This document shows positions 1 to 12,583 of a stretch of 64,000 nucleotides of DNA, one piece after another. The notes under the pieces were generated by a model. That model saw only the letters and a list, made by a program, of their open reading frames with translations. It ran no database searches and was not told the origin of the DNA. Positions within the stretch are counted from its first letter, which is position 1, and every line of letters starts with the position of its first letter. The DNA is from Leuctra nigra (Eukaryota > Arthropoda > Insecta > Plecoptera > Leuctridae): positions 24,646,345-24,710,344 of the forward strand of contig OW203762.1 of assembly GCA_934045905.1 (NCBI GenBank), read 5' to 3'. The translations under genes and the position numbers were made by a program.

Positions 1-3000
1 TGACAATAATTGGCACGACGTCGTCATCTCGCGCAACCGTCGTGACATCGTCTTCTCCGTAGATCGAGTTGTCATTCAGGGAAAAGTCAAGGGCGAGTTT
101 GTGAGACTCAATCTCAACCGAGAGGTGAGTTTATTCTCTCCATCTGTTCATTGGAAATTCCTCGTATAACATGATCATCATTCATCGTTTACTCTTTCAG
201 TTCCATATTGGAGGAGTTCCGAACATGCAAGAAGGCCTCTCGGTGAATCAGAACTTTACAGGTTGTCTTGAAAATATTTACATGAATACAAGTAACCTTA
301 TCCGCAATATCAAAGAAGCTAACTATGATGGATATTCACGGCTCTATACCAAAGTGAACACTCTTTACAGCTGCCCAGTAAGTTAATTCAATTATTTACG
401 TAATTAGTTACACTTTTATATCTTATTCAAAACGTCTGGTTCAGGGATGAAATTTAAATCAATTGTCAACTATTAATGTCTCATTTATTTCACTTTCTTA
501 GGAACCACCCATCATCCCCGTCACTTTCTTGACATCAGGTTCGTTTGCGCGGCTTCAAGGTTACGAGGGTGCATCGTCTCTCAACGTGTCGTTTGCTTTC
601 CGAACGTACGAGGGCGATGGTTTGCTCTTGTACCATGAGTTCTCAACGCAAGGACATGTGAAGGTGAGACATTGCAAATGATTCGGTTATCTTGTTGAGC
701 GGTTAATTGTGTTGGTGTATGTTGAGGTTCGATTTACTGTCGGATCATGCATTATGCTTCTCCGATGCACCTATGTTTGAATAACCTATAAATATGAATT
801 CTAGAGAGAACTGTAGTATTTGGTAATTACTAATTAAGTACCTAAAGCTGGGTTCCCATACTTCGCATCGAATTCGCTTCCGGTTCGCTTCGCTTTCGCA
901 AAATGGCTACCTTTTAACTAGGGGTGTGCGAGTACTCGAAATTTCGAGTTCGAGTCGAGTTTGGGGGGTAAATCGAGTCAAAAAGGGTTAAACTCGACTT
1001 TTTCAAGTTTTCAAAAAAAAAAAAAATATATATTTTTTTTTTTTTTTTTGAAGACAATATATATCCTGCCTACATCCTTAACAGACCCCTACATACTTCT
1101 TCCATCAATAATCCACTCCTCAACTCACAAGAACACATGCATTTATGTTAAAATGTTTCACAATGCAATAATAACGTAGCATTGTTGGATGAAATTGTTG
1201 AGATTTGGGAAATATGATATTCCTGCTGATAAAGTGACATAACTCAACTGCAGGTCTAAGTGCTCCTGACAATACTTCTGGGAATGCAAAAACCCAGAAT
1301 TCTTGGCCTAAGGATGTTCTAGGGTCTTTGGCTTTACATTCTATGTAGTGCCTAGTACCTAGTATGTAGTATTTCTAGTTGCAGATTGCATGGATTTTTT
1401 CCCCCAAAATACAGTAGCTGTTAAAGCTTAGATCTTTACTTGTCATTCCAAGCTACACATTTCTAGTAGCAGCACTTCAAACCCCAGTAGTATGAGAATC
1501 AAAATTATTTACCTATACACATCTTATCTTACAATAAGAAATTACATGAATTAGCAGCCCTACAATGTATAGATGATGTATGATTAATGTAAATATTTCT
1601 ATTCATTTTGTGATGGTTGAATAATAATTTTATGACCTAATAGTACATAGGTGAACATTTGCTGAACATGACTCGAACTCGACTCGAAAAACTCGATTCA
1701 TCTCACTGACTCGACTCGAACTCGACTCGACCTTAAAATATCAAACTCGCACAGCCCTACTTTTAACGAAGGAAATCGTCCATGTTTACATTCGCATGTT
1801 CACTTGTTTCGGTTTCGTTTCGGTCTCGTCAAAGTTAAAATTGGCTCAACTTTAACGAAACCGAAACACGGGAACATGCAAATGTAAACATGGACGATTT
1901 CCCTTGTTAAAAGGTAGCCATTTTGCGAAAGCGAAGCGAACCGGAAGCGAATTCGATGTGAAGTATGGGAACCCAGCTTAACAATAGGGAAATATAAATT
2001 AGAAATTCTAAATTAGATTAATTATGGATTAAATTAGATTTCAGAATCATTTTTATAATAGGTAGGTACCTACCTATGGACGGTAGTTGAAATGTGCCTA
2101 AACAAAGATAATCTATTATTTTATTTTTGTTGTGGGATGAATAGTTGTCAAGTGGGTACTGTTTGACTAAGGTATTGTAATACTATATAGAAATCTCTGA
2201 ATCTTTTACTTAAATCTGTTTTTAAATGTAATTTCGGGATTATGTACAAGCATAACCTGGGCTGCAATCGTGTAAATGACAACACCCTTGTCACGGTGAC
2301 AAGTCCCTATAAGGCCGTGAATAACATTGAGATGAGAAGCTTGTCGCTTCGACAAGGGAGTTGTCATTAAATTACACGATCGCAGCCCAGATGTGCATGC
2401 CATGGCAACAAAGTCTTCACCATGGTAACACACTGTTGGGGATTTTCAAAATGGTATCGCAACCCAGTCTGAAAGTCACACATAATTTTTCTGCCAAAAT
2501 GTCACATGAAATTTATATATTATATTCCTGGCGCTGATAACCTAGTCGTTGAGCGCCATTAAACAAAACTAACTAACTATATGATATTTTTCGGTTGATT
2601 TGTATGCTTGCTATTATTATTTAGTGCTGATATTTAAAATTTACAATAAAAAATGCTATGAGACTTCCATGTTGTTCTTCAGCTATTTTTGGACGAAGGC
2701 AAGATCAAGGTAGAGATTATCACCGGCAACAACCCAAAGGCTCTGCTGGACAACTACGACGACCTATTCAACGACGGCAGGTGGCATCAAGTGATCCTCA
2801 CCATTGGTCCCAATAACCTTGTTCTCAACATGGACGGTCGGCCCATGAAGACCGTGCGCCTGCTCCATATGGCCACTGGAAACATCTACCTGATTGGAGG
2901 TACTTTTCCCGTATACACAATGATGTTTTGACATTACTAGCAAGAGCATGACACAATTTCAATTAGTCTTCCAAAATACTCATTGGTAAAAAGGTTCCAC

Positions 3001-6000
3001 AATCTTTAAAGTTAAATTCAATCAAAATTTAATCATATTTTACACCAATCAACTGTAGGTGCACAATATTATGTGTATGCTGTTTTTCTTTTAGGTGGTA
3101 TTTACGGAACGCCAGGATTTGTAGGCTGTATGCGTGTCATCAGCATTGACGGCAATTACAAACTGCCCACGGACTGGAAAGAAAATGTATGTTTCTCTAC
3201 TGCATTAATGTGCATTACAAAATCTTCTCAGTTTGGCATAATATTTGTCAGATCAAGATATTATAAGTTATATTCCTAACTCTGTAGTAATTTGTTTTTT
3301 AGGAATATTGCTGCAAGAATGAAGTGATTTTCGACACGTGTCAGATGACGGACCGTTGCAACCCGAACCCGTGCAAACACTCCGGCGTTTGCAAGCAGAG
3401 TTCTCAGGAGTTCATGTGTGATTGCAAGGAGACGGGATATGCCGGTGCTGTCTGTCACACTTGTGAGTCTGTCATGTCACGCTATCGGTCTCATTCAAGT
3501 TCGACTTGTTTAACAAGTCTGTGTGTTAACATTTTGCTTGTCTCGGATTTCAGCTCTTAATCCTCTCTCGTGCACAGCCTTCAAAAACACAAACTCTGTG
3601 AATCAACGAAAAGAACTCAGCATCGACGTTGACGGTAGTGGTCCTCTCAAGCCATTCCCTGTCACTTGCGAGTTTTATGGTAATAACAAATACATACCTA
3701 CTTAATGTTTTTATAAAGATAATATTTTCTTCAATTCCAATTGGTAACACTTCCATGTTTGGGAACTAAATTGTACGAGACTCTACAATATCAATTGACA
3801 ATTACATATGGTCGAGTGATCCCATTGGAGTGTAACTAGAATGTAATATTATTCCTGAAAAAGTTCCCATTTTGTTGGTGTCTGTAGGTTGGATTGGATT
3901 CTAATTTTTCCTGCTTACTTGATCGCAATGGTTTAATATTAGTGAAGGGCTTCGGCAAGGGAGTGTTCTATCGCCAATGCTGTTCATCATAGTAATGGAC
4001 GAGTTACTGAAGAAAGTAGAGCCAGATGAGGGGATCGATACTCAAACGTTGATTTATGCGGATGATGTGGTGGTGTGGGGAGGAACTAGGGAGGAAGTGC
4101 AGTTAAAGATTGATAAGTGGAGTGAAGAGACAGAGAAGATGGGTTTGAGAATAAGCGAAGAGAAGAGTGAAGTAATGACAATGGAACGAAAAAAGATAAG
4201 ACAAGGACATGCCAGAATCAAGATGAGGGATGGATGGCTGAAAGAAGTAGAGGAATTTAAGTACCTGGGGAGCCTGCTCACCAAAAAGGCAAAAGTAGAT
4301 AGAGAAGTACAGGAAAGAAGAAGGAAAGCAGAGGGTTTCTATCAGGCAGTGAGGAAGTTGCTGTGGCATGAGAAATTTCCAAAAGTGTGTAAAATGATCA
4401 TGTTTAAAATGTATTTCCTGCCAATTCTAACATACGGGGCAGTGACATGGTCAGCTGGAGGAAAGGAAGTGGATCAGCTTCAGGCAGCAGAGATGAAGTT
4501 TTTGAGGAGTGTGAATGGGGTGACAAGAATGGATAGGGTTCGAAGTATGAAGATAAGAAGAGAGCTGAGGGTTGAAAGATTGGGGTTCAAGCTGGGCAGA
4601 GAGAGGCTTCGGTGGTTTGGTCACATGAAGAGGATGGGAACCGACAGAGTGCCAAGGCGGGTGTTTGAAGCGGCTACAGTGGGAACACGGAGAGTGGGGC
4701 GACCAAGAGACAGGTGGATTGGACTGATCAAGGATGATGTGCTGGAGAGAGGAGGAAGTTGGAGTGAGTTGGAGGCTGAGAGACAGTGGGAGGACAGAAC
4801 AATGTGGAGGCAGTTTGTGGAACAATTGGAAGTGGAGGAAGAAAAAGAAGATGAGGAGGAGACGCCAGGCGTGGCCAGCCGGTCTCCAGTAGTCCTGCGG
4901 CCCTAGTGTTGGTGGGAACACCCACCCCCTGACCCATTGAATTGGAACCAGCGGAAAGATGATTATTATTACTTGATGATTCTTGACTCGACTATGCTTA
5001 TTAAAAAAAGCTCTAGTACTTCCTAAATTATACATTGCCTTCAAAGAGAAGTACTACTTATTGGGTAAAAAATGTACCTATTTAATATTTATGCAGTCAA
5101 ATGTATTGTCATATCATGTAAGGATCCTATGTAAAAAGTGTGAAAACTAGTAATGACCTTTCACCTTGCAGCCGATGGCCGCATCCTGACCGTCCTGAGT
5201 CACCGCAACGAACAGACGACTCCGGTGGACGGCTTCCAGGAGCCAGGCAGTTTCATCCAGAACATCGAGTACGATGCCGACATGGAGCAGATCGAGGCTC
5301 TCATCAACAGATCGTCGTCGTGCCAACAACGCCTGCACTACTCATGCAAGCGGTCACGACTTCTCAACTCTCCTGGTTAGTCTCTAAACTGAGAGATGGA
5401 TCAAGATTTCACCATATTTGCTCTCATTTGTACAGTCAGCGTCAAAAGAAGCCGGTCAAATCCCCATGTTGGTTTATGGGAAACCGGTATAGGAACTATT
5501 GGAAGTGGGTGTACATCCGTTGACTTGCTCATGCTCAAGATTTCCATTAGCCTTGTTCAGATGAATATTATTATTAACAGTTCTTCAAGGGTAAATGGAT
5601 TGTTTTATCTGTTTCATTGTTAGAGACTGTAGGCTGTTCTGAGATTTGCTTTCAAAGTTATAGAAAATTTGATAGATTTATCATGTTTTCAATCATTCGT
5701 TTTACAATGTTACATGGTGACCACTCTGCGTTTGTCATCTTTGGTTTGGAACTCAACATATAAACAATTTAAACACAGACCATCCAAAATATATGGTATG
5801 AGTAATTGCTATAAAATATTCCATATGAAATCAATTTTCATAACCAACCCTACTAGTTTATTATTATTACAACACTGTATTAATGAGACTATGATGATCT
5901 TTGCTTCCTCAGCCGAAGAGAACAATTTCCGCCCATTTGCTTGGTGGGTGTCTCGCTACAACCAGAAGATGGACTTCTGGGGCGGCTCGCTGCCAGGCTC

Positions 6001-9000
6001 TCGTAAGTGCGAGTGCGGCGTGCTCGGCAACTGCATCGACCCCACCAAGTGGTGTAACTGCGACTCCGGATTCGACGGCTGGCAAGAGGACGGCGGAGAC
6101 ATCATGCAGAAGGAGTACCTGCCTGTGAAGCAGCTTCGCTTCGGCGACACTGGAAACCCACTGGACGATAAGGAGGGGAGGTACACCCTTGGACCGCTCA
6201 ATTGCGAGGGAGATGGTAAGATATCTTATGCTTTTACAATAAATAAAATTATAAATTTTTTTTCTACTACCTAAATATTTTAAAATAAGTCGGAACATAA
6301 ATAAACATAAGATGATACATTTTACTTATTGGTTAGGTCCTTGAAAGATTTGCTAGATTTGCATGATATGGCAATGAACTTGATTTTTTGAATGATTGGA
6401 AGTGTAAGTACCTAACTCATTTAAAATGGTGTAAAATGATTCCAAAGATTGTACTTCAAACTCAAATTCAAACAGATTTATTTTTTAACTTCGAGCATGG
6501 TTAAGCCAAGTTGTAAATTACATGGTTAGCCCTCAATGGTTGAAGTGGATAAGATCCAATTAGATAGATCTACTTGAGGTAGTAAACTATTTCCTTTCTT
6601 CTGGTAGATCTGTTCAACAACGTGGTGACATTCCGCATTGCTGACGCATCCATCAACCTGCCGACATTCGATATGGGTCACAGCGGCGACATCTACTTCG
6701 AGTTCCGCACGACTGCCGACAACGCTGTGATCGTCAACAGCAAGGGACCGACCGACTACATCAAGATATCCATCATCGGTGGCGACCAGTTGCAGTTCCA
6801 ATACCAGGCCGGCAGCGGCCCGCTCGGTGTCAGCGTGGAGACGTCGTACCGCTTGGCCGACAATAACTGGCACTCCGTTTCCGTGGAGAGGAACAGGTTG
6901 GTTTGGACAGGATAAACAAAACAACTATGCAAAGTTTCAAACCTCCTTTTGTATTAGAAAATTATATTTTCTTCTTAAAATATTATATTATATTCACTTC
7001 AGTGTCCCCATTTTAGAGCATCTGCTCCAACAAAATAGCTGGTGCAGGTTTTTCAGCTTGGAGCAGGTTGCACTGGCTCAACGAATACAATCAGAACAGC
7101 TGGGAGCAATTTGCACCGACTCAACGAATGCTTTTTAATGCAAAAGCAGGCCGACGAACAAACTTAGTATCCCACAATAATTCATAGATTGGAAGATCGA
7201 GTGTTGGATCATGATTTGTCACTAACTCTGGACAACTGTCTTGCTGTGTTGCAGGAAAGAGGCTCGCATCATTGTTGACGGGGCTCTGAGAGCAGAAGTC
7301 AGGGAACCACCAGGTCCCGTGCGTGCGTTGCATCTTACTTCCTCCCTTGTCATTGGTAAGTTGTGTCTTGTACAGATACAGTGTAGTTGTGGGAATGTGG
7401 AGAGACATGTAATTTTAATTATGAAGGGATTGTATGTCTTCTGTTATGAATATTTCTCAGTTATAATAGAACTCTTCTCGAGATACATTTCATTCCTATT
7501 TGAGTCAAACTAATGTGAAGGGAACCTTTTCTTTGCTCGGTGAAGAACCGAATTGGTTCTAATGTAGGTATTGTAATTTGTATTGAGTTGCTGTGGTTTT
7601 CTCAAAAAACTAAAAAAGTTGTATTTAAACAAACTGATACATGTGATGTATTTTTTTTTTCTCAGCTTTTGTGACATGTGACAAGTAGTACATGATGTAA
7701 AGTACTATTAGCTACATATACTCAGTGGCGGTCTGGCTTGGGATGCCGGGATGCGATCGCATCCCGGGCCCCTGTCGTTTAAGGGCCCTTTTTCCCATAT
7801 TACGGGCCCCTAAATACATTTTACTGTCGTTTTTCATGTTGAACCAGCATTTTTACTCATTTTACATACGTTTTTTCTATCTTTACTTTGTTTTACGGGC
7901 CCTGTCGCATGTTTATCCGGGCCCTTTGCCTCATCGCAACCCGCTCCTTTTCATCCCAGACCGCCCCTGCATATACTGGACATGTTCCCACTGTTCAGGC
8001 TCAACGGTTGACTATCGTGATGGTTTCGTGGGCTGTATCCGCGCGCTTCTGCTGAACGGAGTTCTGGCCGATCTGCGGAGTTACGCACAGCGAGGCATCT
8101 ACGGCATATCACCGGACTGCATCGGGAAGTGTCAGAGCAACCCATGTCTAAACAATGGCACCTGTAACGAAAAGTACGACGGATACTGGTGTGACTGTCG
8201 GTGGACCTCCTTCAAAGGACCCATCTGCGCCGACGGTAAGTCACCGAAAGTAAACTTTGCTGAATTAAAGTTTCGTTTTTTGTACAGTTAGTGGAAATTT
8301 TGTGAATGATTCCCTAATAAAGTGGTCTAGAGCTTATAGGATTTGTTATTGTGTTCGTTCTTTTCTTTCATTTATTGAATAATACATTTGATAAAGATTA
8401 GGTGAATTACTATAAAACAACAAAGTAGGTAGTAGTAGGTACACTCCCCCAAATAATAAACGGTACTCGAAAGAAAATGAATTGACTGATTAAGACGGCT
8501 GGGTAGTGAGTTTGACCTTGAATAGTTTTTAAATTGATTTTTATCAATATCTGTTTCCAGTGTAATTGTTAACAAAATAGGGCTATGGACGTGAATTCAG
8601 AACAGTTCAATGAAAATAAATCCATAGCTTGGAATTGTTTATTTGATTTACTTTGTCCTCCAGGTGTTTAGAACCCGAAAATTTAGTAATTTTTGGGTTC
8701 TAAACACCTGTTGGACACAATAAAATTAATAGCTTATTCCAAACTATGAAATTATTTTCATTGAACTGTTCTGAATTCACGTCCATAGCCCTATTTTGTT
8801 AACAATTACACTGGAAAAAGATATTGATAAAAATCGATTAAAAAACTCGTCAAGGCCACGCTCACTACCAAGCCCTCTTAAGGTTTAATGGCATCATCCC
8901 ATGAAGTCAGTGCTAACGCATTATCTAACTCTTTTAGATGAGCTCTGATTTCATTGATAATAACAAGGATTGATTGTCAAGGAACCGGCCCAGCAGCCAA

Positions 9001-12000
9001 TACGTTTTGTACCAAGTACCGTTTATTATTTGGGGGAGTGTACCTACCTATAAGAAGTAGGTAAATTATTTAATAACTTTTATAAATTACTGCGCATTAA
9101 CTATTTAATATTTATTAAACATCTTCATTAATGGCAGTGGTGACGGTTTGTTCCGATGAAAGTGCTGGTGGCCCTGATAAGGACCGTTCACGACGTTTCG
9201 AAGGTGATACTACCTTTATCTTCTGGCCTACACCTACACCTTCGAAACATCACGAACGGCCCTTATCAGGGCCACCAGCACTTTCATCGGAACAAACCAT
9301 CACCACTGCCATGCAATCACCCGATGGTTCCGAAAACGTCCACGACATCATCTTCATTAATATTAACTGACACACTATGATTCTTTTCTTTTCACTGTTG
9401 ACTCACTGCCACGCTTGCTTGTGCAGAGATTGGAGTGAACATGCAGCCGAGCTCAGCCATCAAGTACGACTTCATGGGCAGCTGGCGGTCGACTATCTCC
9501 GAGAAGATTCGCGTGGGATTCACGACGACCAATCCCAAGGGCTTCCTCCTGGGATTCTTCTCCAACATCTCCGGAGAATACATGACCATCATGATCTCCA
9601 ACAGTGGTTAGTACTCTCAATATTGTGCTTAAGAATGTCATTGCCGGTGCTAATTTGATCATCAATCCTTGTCCATAAATTGTTGTAGTTTTTTTGAAAT
9701 ATGTTTAATGTTCGTTACTACATAACACAAGGAAGAATTAATGTGCTGATTCTTTTGAATTCCAGGTACCTTGCGAGTTGTGTTCGACTTTGGTTTCGAG
9801 CGTCAGGAGCTATTCTGGCCGAACAAGAACTTCGGGCTGGGCCAGTACCACGACATCCGGATCTCTCGTCGAGACTCCGGCTCGAAGCTCGTCATGCAAG
9901 TGGACGATTACGAAGAGAAGATCTTCGAGTTCAGCATCAAGGCCAGTGCCGATGCGCAGTTCAACAACATACAGTACATGTACATAGGGCGGAATGAGTC
10001 CATGAACGAAGGCTTCACGGGATGCGTCTCGAGAGTGGAGTTTGACGACATCTACCCACTCAAGCTGTTATTCCAGGAGGATGGGCCAGCCAATGTTCGG
10101 TCTATAGGAAGTATGTTATTAGTAGAGCCAGTTTTAAATGGTGATGCGCTAATTCGCGAATTGTTCTGATTGCACTATTTTCTTGTACTAAAATCCATTT
10201 CATTGTGTATAGATCCCAAATCTGCCATTTTTACATCGCGAAAAAAAACAAAATCCAACCATGATCGCGATATTCAACATTTTCCGCGAAATGACAACGA
10301 AATGAGGGCTTTCTATTAAAATTACTGCTTTTATCCCCCCAACAGACACAACAACAAATGAAACCAGTTTTTTTCTAAGCGCCAGTCACTCAACCCCCTC
10401 CCCCTCGCCAGCCGCTTTGCTACCCACCCTCAAAAAAACTAGTCTAACCAGTTGCTGATGCCTCCAGGCTGCTTTGTTTTGCGCCCCCATCTGTTCAAGG
10501 TCGACCGGTTTCCTCAACCCCCCCCCCCCCTTTCTCACTCAGTCATAGGTATTCATCACTAACAAAAGGATGTTTTGGAACAATTATTACTGCACTGAAA
10601 ATTGTTGGATTGGGAAAGAAAATATCTTGTCAAACTATACTGTATTTGCGTCATGAAATTTTAAATATTATGTAATGTATGTATCATTTACACAGAGAAA
10701 ATGTGGGTCGGGGAAAAGACAGTACAGAGCATTAAACACGCCATTCTAGATAGCCTATTTCAGTGCTAAAAGTGCATGACCAGTCTATTCCAATCCCTCC
10801 TCCAAGTGGCATACATGTAACATATATGTTTTTCTTTAAATTAGAGTTTCTGGGGGCTGTTACCATGTGTTTTATAATCAATTTAATATCACCACAAAAT
10901 CGCGAAATCCCTCTTCCAGAAAAAACACAAAAAACGAAATTGATGATTTTAAAAACGAATTTTAAGAAATAAAATCACCATTTAAAACTGGCTCTAGTTA
11001 TTAGTATTACCTTTGAGATGTATTATCACTTAAAATTAAATCAATACATATTTTTATTTTTTTTTAGCTATAATTCAAAATAACTTATTTGATGGTAAAT
11101 CGCTATTTTCACATTAAAAAGTGCAAATTTTCATTCATGAATATGTAATTGAAAATCAGTGTAAATTTTGGCAGGAAAACGCTATCCCGGCGAGTGATGT
11201 CATTTATATCAACCAGCAATGGTGTTGCCATGGTTACAATAAAATATGACATAACTCACCATAATAGCGTTTTCCCGCCAGAATTTACACTGATTTTTAA
11301 TTTCATATTTATGAATGAAAATTTGATCTTTTGAGATTAAAAATAGTGTGTTTTGACAACAAAAATGTTGTTATTTTGAAATATTGTATTTTAACCGCAT
11401 TAAAAAACTTTTGCATATTCCCTATTAGGCTATTATGAAAGCAAAAATTGTATTTTTTTATAATTATCAATTAATCATTATTCGTTAGCCAACACTTTGC
11501 TCTATTTCATAACGGATGAAGTGTGCTAAGCTATGATTGTCGCCAATGCCAATTGGTTATGGGACTGACATGAGTGGGTTGCTGGTTAATTGCTTGAAAT
11601 ATTATACGTATTTATTAACTTTTTCCATAAAAATGTTACTGGTTTGTTTACAGTTGTATTCTTTAAATTCATAACAATTGTATTTAATCTGTCTTTAAGC
11701 ACCCATGACGGAAGACTTTTGCGGTGTGGAACCTGTGACTCATCCACCCAACGAGATTGAGACCCGCCCACCACCCATAATCGACAGGGAGAAACTTGAA
11801 GAACTCTACCATAGGACAGATTCTGCCATCCTAGGAGGTGAGTAATTTGTACCTTAACTTAGTTTGTAACTGTGTGCAGTTGTAATGTCACTCATAATTA
11901 ATTGGGGTCAGTTTTAAACGTTCCTAAGTCACATTTTGACCAACCGGTTTGTATTGAGTGCCATTTTCTATTATAACAGTAACACAAATAGTACCTACTC

Positions 12001-12583
12001 TATTTTATGGCACTAGGTAATTATAAAATTTAAAAAAATCTTTGTTTGCTTTGTAGTTAGGTACTAGTAGTTAGTACCTTTTCACAAGGTGTAGGTAACT
12101 TCTTAATAAATAAATAATAATAATATTGTGTATTTTTGTTCTGGTTTTTAATTTAACAAAACAATTTAATTAAAGTTTATTATTTGCAATTGCAATAAAT
12201 CTTAATGATTGGGATCATAAGTCAACTTTCTCAAATCAAATACTAATGAACGATCAACAACGGAATTGATTACATACTTATTAGTGCCGGATACAATCAG
12301 AAAATATGGTTTTCACTTTTCAGGTTCACCACTTCAACTCAAGTTTGGTGTTCGGAACATAATATATCTGATGTGTCTATATTTTGTTTCAGGTATTTTG
12401 GCAGTCATCTTCTTGGCTCTCGTGATAATGGCTATTCTGATTGGTCGTTACCTCTCGCGGCACAAAGGCGAGTACCTAACGCAGGAAGACAAAGGAGCCG
12501 AGAGTGCCTTGGACCCCGACTCGGCAGTGGTGAGGTCAACAACTGGTCACCAAGTTCAGAAGAGAAAAGAGTGGTTCATATGA
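1..12583 (+). CDS. Nrx-IV: Neurexin-IV (Caspr-like septate junction adhesion protein), 3' part, 16 exons
   Basis: This is a single-pass adhesion protein of septate junctions that acts with Contactin and Neuroglian and binds protein 4.1/Coracle inside the cell (known for the family). Exons read by eye: <1-124, 201-377, 502-663, 2683-2899, 3095-3186, 3303-3462, 3554-3679, 5172-5375, 5913-6215, 6608-6896, 7255-7355, 7999-8235, 9427-9606, 9766-10110, 11700-11837, 12393-12583. All GT-AG junctions keep frame. Domain order seen: end of a laminin-G domain, a second laminin-G, an EGF repeat (CNPNPCKHSGVC), a fibrinogen-like segment, a third laminin-G, a second EGF (CQSNPCLNNGTC), a fourth laminin-G, one membrane helix (ILAVIFLALVIMAILIG), then a short tail with GRYLSRHKGEY (4.1-binding type) and C-terminal EWFI (PDZ ligand). 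The F5/8C domain and N-terminus lie upstream of the window. Several introns hold transposons. Identity is firm; exact borders are inferred. Confidence 0.95.
845..1979. mobile_element. Foldback MITE with a nested insertion
   Basis: The left arm (845-918: AAGCTGGGTTCCC..., then CGCTTTCGCAAAATGG) is the reverse complement of the right end (1907-1979). The arm sequence resumes at 1760-1835 and folds back over 1845-1979. A separate element (919-1759) is inserted in the left arm. Confidence 0.75.
919..1759. mobile_element. hAT-type MITE nested in the foldback, 8-bp TSD
   Basis: The ends are TAGGGGTGTGCGAG... and ...CGCACAGCCCTA. The flanking direct repeat is CTTTTAAC (911-918 and 1760-1767). The subterminal parts are CTCGA-rich and mirror each other. 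The 8-bp duplication indicates hAT-type transposition. No transposase is present. Confidence 0.8.
2257..2390. repeat. Palindromic MITE
   Basis: CTGGGCTGCAATCGTGTAA at the left and its near reverse complement at the right (TTACACGATCGCAGCCCAG), each with an internal TGACAAC/GTTGTCA, form a hairpin-like element in Neurexin-IV intron 3. Confidence 0.6.
3938..4975 (+). mobile_element. 5'-truncated LINE: C-terminal reverse transcriptase fragment
   Basis: The fragment is open from EGLRQGSVLSPMLF through the catalytic YADD motif, then the C-terminal strings LRWFGHMKRMG and GRPRDRWIG, to a stop near 4905. It is followed by an untranslated tail ending in a short ATT-rich stretch. It lies in the sense direction in Neurexin-IV intron 7. 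The truncation, YADD motif and ATT tail fit an RTE/CR1-like non-LTR element; the exact clade is uncertain. The long open frame suggests a fairly recent insertion. Confidence 0.85.
7723..7969. mobile_element. hAT-type MITE 29 nt before a Neurexin-IV exon
   Basis: The termini are CAGTGGCGGTCTGG and CCAGACCGCCCCTG, flanked by a perfect 8-bp duplication CATATACT (7715-7722, 7970-7977). The interior contains GGGCCC-rich inverted segments. The next exon starts at 7999. Confidence 0.85.
8439..9043. mobile_element. GTACACT-family MITE containing nested palindromes
   Basis: The ends are GTACACTCCCCCAAATAATA and its reverse complement (9024-9043). The interior holds CATTGATAATAACAAGG, the core shared with other copies. 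A 390-bp foldback (8491-8880) is inserted in it; its centre is another hairpin built on CAGGTGTTTAGAACCC. Confidence 0.75.
8491..8880. repeat. Foldback nested inside the GTACACT MITE
   Basis: The arms begin TAAGACGGCTGGGTAGTGAG and end CTCACTACCAAGCCCTCTTA. Long stretches of the arms match as reverse complements, including CTATGGACGTGAATTCAG. Confidence 0.7.
9131..9312. repeat. Foldback MITE before Neurexin-IV exon 9427
   Basis: ATGGCAGTGGTGACGGTTTG at 9131 and CACCACTGCCAT ending at 9312 begin and end two arms of about 60 bp that are near-perfect reverse complements, including GTGCTGGTGGCCCTGATAAG. Confidence 0.7.
10123..10996. mobile_element. hAT-type element 12 nt after a Neurexin-IV splice donor
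   Basis: The termini are TAGAGCCAGTTTTAAATGGT and ACCATTTAAAACTGGCTCTA. The target duplication is GTTATTAG (10115-10122, 10997-11004). The interior resembles the element at 35420-36166 (shared CAAAAGGATGTTTTG, GCACTGAAAATTGTTGGA, CTTGTCAAACTATAC), so the two share ancestry but carry different ends. Confidence 0.8.
11093..11350. repeat. Foldback MITE
   Basis: The core arms AAAATCAGTGTAAATTTTGGC (from 11152) and the matching right arm ending near 11299 are reverse complements, with weaker complementarity outward (CAAATTTTCATTCAT / ATGAATGAAAATTTG). Confidence 0.6.

Noticed and set aside
3977..4906. A host gene of 309 codons in Neurexin-IV intron 7
   Set aside because: It continues upstream into EGLRQGSVLSPMLF and contains YADD, so it is the C-terminal part of a LINE reverse transcriptase.
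4451..5044. 197-codon minus-strand frame opposite the LINE
   Set aside because: Low-complexity serine/proline/histidine peptide produced by the purine-rich LINE coding strand.
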